The translations under genes and the position numbers were made by a program. DNA of 10,000 bases from Asticcacaulis sp. (GTDB lineage Bacteria > Pseudomonadota > Alphaproteobacteria > Caulobacterales > Caulobacteraceae), in assembly GCF_020217185.1 (NCBI RefSeq), contig NZ_JAIWNX010000069.1:1-10000 (forward strand). The letters are read 5' to 3'. Positions 6,545-10,000 of this stretch are shown piece by piece (positions within the stretch are counted from its first letter, which is position 1; every line of letters begins with the position of its first letter). The notes under the pieces were generated by a model. That model saw nothing but the letters and a program-made list of their open reading frames with translations, ran no database searches and was not told the origin of the DNA.

Positions 6545-6874
6545 TTAAACTTCACTGACCAGCTTTTCCAGCCGTTCGGCAGCGTCAGAAATGGCAAAAG
6601 CCGCCTTGCGTTCGATCTCGAAGGCCCCGGCGGACATGCGCGCCTGCGCCGACTGCGCCTCTTCTAGCTGGGCGCGCAGTTCTTCCATCTCATCGACCAG
6701 CAGCAGCGACGCCATCAGGAACAGGCGCACCTCACCGATCGCCCCGACATCGGAGACCACCATTTCCACGTGGTCGTTAAAGACGCGCGCCAGTTCCTGA
6801 ACGCGCGCTTCCTGACCGTCGGCACAACCGACCGTGTAGGGCTTGTTATTGACCTTGACCGTAACCTCAGCCAT
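6545..6874 (-). CDS. zapA: Cell division protein ZapA
   Basis: A 109-residue cytoplasmic protein of typical ZapA length. It starts MAEVTVKVNNKPYTVGCADG, the N-terminal strand domain of ZapA, continues with QEARVQELARVFNDHVEMV and RLFLMASLLLVDEMEEL, and ends in a long coiled coil. ZapA bundles FtsZ filaments at the division site. The start overlaps the stop of the upstream DUF4164 gene as TGATG, so the two are probably translated together. Its stop codon is directly adjacent to the stop of the AT-rich gene arriving from the other side, with no terminator between them. The usual downstream neighbour, the 6S RNA gene, is not next to it. Confidence 0.9.
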   Translation of the reverse strand: MAEVTVKVNNKPYTVGCADGQEARVQELARVFNDHVEMVVSDVGAIGEVRLFLMASLLLVDEMEELRAQLEEAQSAQARMSAGAFEIERKAAFAISDAAERLEKLVSEV

Positions 6875-7185
6875 CAGGCGGCCTGCTCGTTAAGAAGTTG
6901 ACGGATATCCTTGGCCGCAACGCCCAGCGCCTCAAAAGCCTCCGAAGCCGCGGCCTCCAGCGCCTTTTCACGCGCCTTCAGCGCGCCGATTTCGTCCTGA
7001 AGGCGACGGGCCTCTGCGGCCGCCTCAGCGGGGAACGAATCGCCACTGTGATCGGCGCTGCGACCTTGCAGATCGCGGATACGGGTTTCGAGCGCATTGA
7101 GCGCGCTGTCCAGACGCTCGACCGCCGCTGTCAGGCTGGCGCCCGCGACCGGAGAAAGCTGAGCCGTGTTCTGAGCATTTTCCAT
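6874..7185 (-). CDS. DUF4164-family small coiled-coil protein
   Basis: From ATG 7185 the product has 103 residues; AGGAAG at 7203-7198 is a plausible but rather distant ribosome site. A GTG at 7218 would add 11 residues. The sequence is almost entirely heptad-like: LTAAVERLDSALNALETRIRDL, then AAEARRLQDEIGALKAREKAL, and a C-terminal ALGVAAKDIRQLLNE. Small proteins of this type lie directly upstream of zapA in alphaproteobacteria and are thought to belong with the ZapA divisome module, but their function is not defined. The TGATG junction with zapA supports joint expression. Confidence 0.75.
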   Translation of the reverse strand: MENAQNTAQLSPVAGASLTAAVERLDSALNALETRIRDLQGRSADHSGDSFPAEAAAEARRLQDEIGALKAREKALEAAASEAFEALGVAAKDIRQLLNEQAA

Positions 7186-7243
7186 AGGTTGACTGTACTT
7201 CCTAAAGGGCTGCTTCACAAGTCATGCAGCCTGAAAGGCGAAA

Positions 7244-7272
7244 ATTAGCCCCGTACACCCCTGCGGAGACAA
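7244..7272 (-). promoter_or_regulatory. Promoter of the DUF4164-zapA operon
   Basis: On the minus strand TTGTCT (7272-7267), a 17-base spacer and GCTAAT (7249-7244) each match 4 of 6 consensus bases. The predicted start is near 7237. The leader then holds a 6-bp inverted repeat GGCTGC/GCAGCC (7231-7209) before the ribosome site. Confidence 0.45.
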
Positions 7273-7356
7273 ATTCCTAAAACTCGAATATGGCCATTGT
7301 CCGGCATATGGGCTAAAGGACCGCGCAACCTCACCCCCGTATTTGTTGAGATTGCC

Positions 7357-9369
7357 ATGTCCCTGCCACCGATCCCTGGCCTCCCCGCTGCCAAACCGTC
7401 CCCGACCGTGATGGCGGATGCGATTCGCGTCCTGTCGATGGAGGCGGTGCACCGCGCCAAGTCCGGCCACCAGGGGATGCCGATGGGCATGGCCGATGTG
7501 GCGACCGTTTTGTGGACGAAGTTCCTCAAATACGATCCGAAAAAGCCTGACTGGGCTGACCGCGACCGCTTTGTTTTGTCGGCAGGTCACGGCTCGATGC
7601 TGATCTATTCGCTGCTGCACCTGACGGGTTTCAAGTCGGTGTCGATGGAAGACATCAAAAACTTCCGTCAGTGGGGCTCGACCACCGCCGGCCACCCGGA
7701 ATACGGCCACACGGCCGGCGTTGAATGCACCACCGGCCCGCTGGGTCAGGGCTTGGCGACCGCCGTGGGTATGGCCATGGCTGAACGCCACCTCAATGCG
7801 CGCTTTGGCGATGAGATCGTCGATCACCGCACCTGGGTCATCGCGGGTGACGGCTGCCTGATGGAAGGCGTGTCGCACGAAGCCATCTCCCTGGCCGGGC
7901 GTCTGAAACTCAACAAGCTGATCGTGCTGTGGGACGACAATAACGTCACCATCGACGGCGTGGCGACCATTGCGGAAACCGGCGATCAACTGGCGCGCTT
8001 CAAGGCCGCAGGCTGGGCCGTGAAGGCCGTCGATGGCCACGACCACTCGAAGATCGCGGCGGCCATGCGCTGGGCCACGCAGCAATCGAAGCCGGTGCTT
8101 CTGGCCTGCAAGACCCTGATTTCCAAGGGCGCTGGCCCCAAGGAAGGCGATCCGCATTCGCACGGCTACACCCTGTTCGACAGCGATATCGAGCTGTCGC
8201 GCAAGGCCATGGGCTGGGAGGCCGAGGCCTGGACCGTGCCCGCTCCGATCAAGAAGGCGTGGGAAGCCGCCGGCCGCAAGGCGGCGCGTCCGCGCAAGGC
8301 GTGGGAAGCGGCCCTGAAGGCGCACCCGCAGCGCGACGCCTTTGAGCGCGCCATGACCGGCGACCTGCCCGCCAATGCGTTCAACGCACTGGACGCCCAC
8401 ATTGAAAAGCAACTGGAGCTGAAGGCGGGCGATGCGACGCGCTCGGCGTCCGGGGCGGCTCTGGCGCAACTGGTGCCGCATATCGACGAAATGATCGGCG
8501 GTTCGGCCGACCTCACCGGTTCGAACAATACGCTGGTCAAAGGCATGACCGCCTTTGACGCCCCGGCCTATGACGGTCGCTACGTGCACTATGGCATCCG
8601 CGAATTCGGCATGTCGGCGGCGCTGAACGGTATGGCGCTGCACGGCGGCATCATCCCCTATTCGGGCACCTTCTTCGTCTTCTCCGACTATTCGCGCCCG
8701 GCCATCCGTCTGGCGGCGTTGATGGGGATTCGCGTTATCAACGTCCTGACGCACGACTCGATCGGCGTCGGCGAAGACGGCCCGACGCACCAGCCGGTCG
8801 AGCATCTGGCCAGCTTCCGCGCCATGCCGAACCTCCTGACCTTCCGCCCGGCGGATATTGTCGAAGCCGCCGAATGCTGGAAGGCGGCACTTCTTGAGCG
8901 CAAGACGCCGTCGCTGATGGTGCTGTCACGTCAGAAGGTGCCGGCGGTGCGCCATCAGGGCGGCAACCTGTCGGCCAAAGGCGCCTATGAGCTGAAAGCC
9001 GCTTCCAGCGAAGCCAAGGTGTCGATCTTCTCATCGGGCACCGAAGTCTCGGTCGCCGTGGCAGCCGCTGAGGCGCTCGAAGCGCAAGGCATCCCGACCC
9101 GCGTCGTCTCGACGCCCTGCTGGGCGCTGTTCGATCGTCAACCGGCCAAATATCAGGCCGAGGTGATCGGCTCTGCACCGGTCAATGTTGCCATCGAAGC
9201 CGCAGTATCGCTGGGCTGGGAGCGCTTTATCGGTCAGGACGGTATCTTCGTCGGCATGAACGGCTTCGGTGCCTCGGCCCCGCAGGACGTGCTGTATAAG
9301 CAGTTTGGCATCACCAAGGAGGCCGTGGTCGAGAAGGTGACGGCGAAACTGGCGGCCAAGGCGGATTAA
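7357..9369 (+). CDS. tkt: Transketolase
   Basis: From ATG 7357 the protein has 670 residues, the usual length; a TTG at 7297 would add 20 atypical residues. It moves two-carbon units between sugar phosphates in the pentose phosphate pathway, using thiamine diphosphate in the cytosol. Visible motifs: AGHGSMLIYSLLHLTGF, GHPEYGHTAGVECTTGPLGQ, the ThDP/Mg site GDG (164-166) to DDNN (193-196), GIREFGM with the catalytic glutamate near E416, and THDSIGVGEDGPTHQPVEHL of the pyrimidine-binding domain. The C-terminal domain ends FGASAPQDVLYKQFGIT as expected. It is divergent from DUF4164-zapA, an arrangement common in alphaproteobacteria. The upstream ribosome site is weak. A short terminator follows. 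Confidence 0.97.
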   Translation: MSLPPIPGLPAAKPSPTVMADAIRVLSMEAVHRAKSGHQGMPMGMADVATVLWTKFLKYDPKKPDWADRDRFVLSAGHGSMLIYSLLHLTGFKSVSMEDIKNFRQWGSTTAGHPEYGHTAGVECTTGPLGQGLATAVGMAMAERHLNARFGDEIVDHRTWVIAGDGCLMEGVSHEAISLAGRLKLNKLIVLWDDNNVTIDGVATIAETGDQLARFKAAGWAVKAVDGHDHSKIAAAMRWATQQSKPVLLACKTLISKGAGPKEGDPHSHGYTLFDSDIELSRKAMGWEAEAWTVPAPIKKAWEAAGRKAARPRKAWEAALKAHPQRDAFERAMTGDLPANAFNALDAHIEKQLELKAGDATRSASGAALAQLVPHIDEMIGGSADLTGSNNTLVKGMTAFDAPAYDGRYVHYGIREFGMSAALNGMALHGGIIPYSGTFFVFSDYSRPAIRLAALMGIRVINVLTHDSIGVGEDGPTHQPVEHLASFRAMPNLLTFRPADIVEAAECWKAALLERKTPSLMVLSRQKVPAVRHQGGNLSAKGAYELKAASSEAKVSIFSSGTEVSVAVAAAEALEAQGIPTRVVSTPCWALFDRQPAKYQAEVIGSAPVNVAIEAAVSLGWERFIGQDGIFVGMNGFGASAPQDVLYKQFGITKEAVVEKVTAKLAAKAD

Positions 9370-9395
9370 TCCCACCTTCAGGCGCAAACCTATCG

Positions 9396-9421
9396 GGCGC
9401 GGGCTTTGGTCCGCGCCTTTT
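9396..9421 (+). terminator. Terminator after transketolase
   Basis: GGCGCGG (9396-9402) pairs perfectly with CCGCGCC (9411-9417) over an 8-base loop and is followed by TTTT. It lies 27 bases after the tkt stop. Confidence 0.8.
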
Positions 9422-9487
9422 ACACAGGTCAAAAGGTCACGAAAACCGATTGCACGGGTCAAAGCCGCGTGATCGGCCCTTTGGCGT

Positions 9488-9516
9488 TTGACGCGCCGTC
9501 CCTATACCTGTACGGT
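9488..9516 (+). promoter_or_regulatory. Possible promoter of the cold-shock gene
   Basis: TTGACG (9488-9493) is followed after 17 bases by TACGGT (9511-9516). The -35 is good (5 of 6) and the -10 poor, so this is tentative. It would give a 5' leader of about 100 bases, in keeping with the long leaders of csp mRNAs. Confidence 0.3.
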
Positions 9517-9624
9517 CTCGGTATCGACTTTTGAACTGCGACTTTCTACTGCGGCCCCGGCCGTATCTGCGAACTTCCTTTCATAGATCGACGACTACCA
9601 CGCTGCCTTTGAAAGGAATTTATC

Positions 9625-9834
9625 ATGAGCACAGGTACGGTTAAGTGGTTCAACGGAACCAAGGGTTATGGCTTCATTCAGCCGGATGACGGTGGCAACG
9701 ACGTGTTCGTGCACATCTCGGCCGTTGAGCGTTCGGGCCTGCGCGGCCTCAACGAAGGCCAGAAGGTCACCTTCGAACTGGCCCGCGACAAGCGTTCGGG
9801 CAAGATGTCGGCTGAAAACCTTCAGGTCGCCTAA
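9625..9834 (+). CDS. CspA-family cold-shock protein
   Basis: A 69-residue single cold-shock domain, the standard length. The RNA-binding motifs are intact: KGYGFI (RNP1) and VFVHIS (RNP2), with the conserved GTVKWFN at the start. Such proteins bind single-stranded RNA/DNA and melt mRNA structure; family members may be cold-induced or growth-phase controlled, which cannot be told here. AAAGGA (9612-9617) lies 7 bases before the ATG, a strong ribosome site. A strong terminator follows directly. It is transcribed separately from tkt. Confidence 0.96.
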   Translation: MSTGTVKWFNGTKGYGFIQPDDGGNDVFVHISAVERSGLRGLNEGQKVTFELARDKRSGKMSAENLQVA

Positions 9835-9860
9835 GCCTTTTCAGCTTTTGCTGAATGAAA

Positions 9861-9888
9861 AAGCCGCTCCATACGGGGCGGCTTTTTT
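9861..9888 (+). terminator. Rho-independent terminator of the cold-shock gene
   Basis: AAGCCGCTCC (9861-9870) pairs with GGGGCGGCTT (9875-9884), 10 pairs with one G-U, around the loop ATAC, followed by TTTT. A small extra hairpin TCAGC-TTTT-GCTGA (9841-9854) precedes it. Confidence 0.88.
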
Positions 9889-9921
9889 GCATTTGTGCCG
9901 CGGCTGTGTCAAAAGCCCCCG

Positions 9922-10000
9922 ATGCAAGACCCTGTACTCGATACCCTGTTCCGCCCGTTTGAGGATGGCCTGATCGACTGGCCCACCGCCCCCGCCCTCT
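9922..10000 (+). CDS. 5' end of a gene, possibly a class I SAM-dependent methyltransferase
   Basis: An open frame starts at ATG 9922, soon after the csp terminator, and reads through the right edge: MQDPVLDTLFRPFEDGLIDW then PTAPAL, 26 codons. The pattern LDTLFxPFExGxIDWP resembles the N-terminus of RsmC-like methyltransferases of alphaproteobacteria, but the catalytic part lies outside the window, so the assignment rests on recollection of that start only. No clear ribosome site is seen. Confidence 0.5.
   Translation, partial: MQDPVLDTLFRPFEDGLIDWPTAPAL

Noticed and set aside
7222..8805. A 527-codon open frame antisense to transketolase
   Set aside because: High-GC genes commonly give long antisense frames; the sense strand encodes an intact transketolase with all motifs.

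Overview
This window looks like chromosomal DNA of an alphaproteobacterium, most likely of the Caulobacterales (Caulobacter/Asticcacaulis type). The basis is its high-GC coding style, the divergent transketolase / DUF4164-zapA arrangement, a 5-formyltetrahydrofolate cyclo-ligase gene coupled to a ymdB-type phosphodiesterase, and a secreted family 3 glycoside hydrolase. The genus is inferred from gene content only; no marker gene here fixes it.

Layout, left to right. On the minus strand lie a ymdB-type phosphodiesterase (cut by the left edge) and fau, which overlap at TGATG. Next comes terC, also minus, with a strong terminator. It is preceded by a good match to a yybP-ykoY (manganese) riboswitch that has its own promoter. 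An intergenic stretch of about 500 bases (2563-3080) holds that promoter, two interleaved pairs of degenerate direct repeats with a strong hairpin, a candidate 6S RNA gene on the minus strand with a well-spaced promoter, and overlapping palindromes upstream of the next gene. On the plus strand follow a secreted GH3 beta-glucosidase-like gene and a long perfect inverted repeat. Then comes an AT-rich gene of unknown function that ends exactly where zapA (minus) ends. zapA and an upstream DUF4164 coiled-coil gene again overlap at TGATG. Divergent from them is transketolase (plus), then a CspA-type cold-shock gene with a clear terminator. The first 26 codons of a further plus-strand gene, possibly a methyltransferase, reach the right edge.

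How it fits together. In many proteobacteria zapA, the 6S RNA gene ssrS and fau lie next to each other. Here that block appears to be opened twice: terC with its riboswitch and terminator sits between the candidate 6S RNA and fau, and the GH3 gene plus an AT-rich gene sit between zapA and the candidate 6S RNA. The terC unit is self-contained (promoter, inverted repeat over the -10, Mn-type riboswitch, terminator). The GH3 gene probably supplies extracytoplasmic sugar release. Transketolase, Fau, YmdB, ZapA and the cold-shock protein are housekeeping functions.

The most unusual items are the AT-rich orphan gene joined without a gap to zapA, the riboswitch with a visible alternative pairing, and the displaced 6S RNA candidate. 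No CRISPR array, transposase, integrase, tRNA or rRNA was seen.
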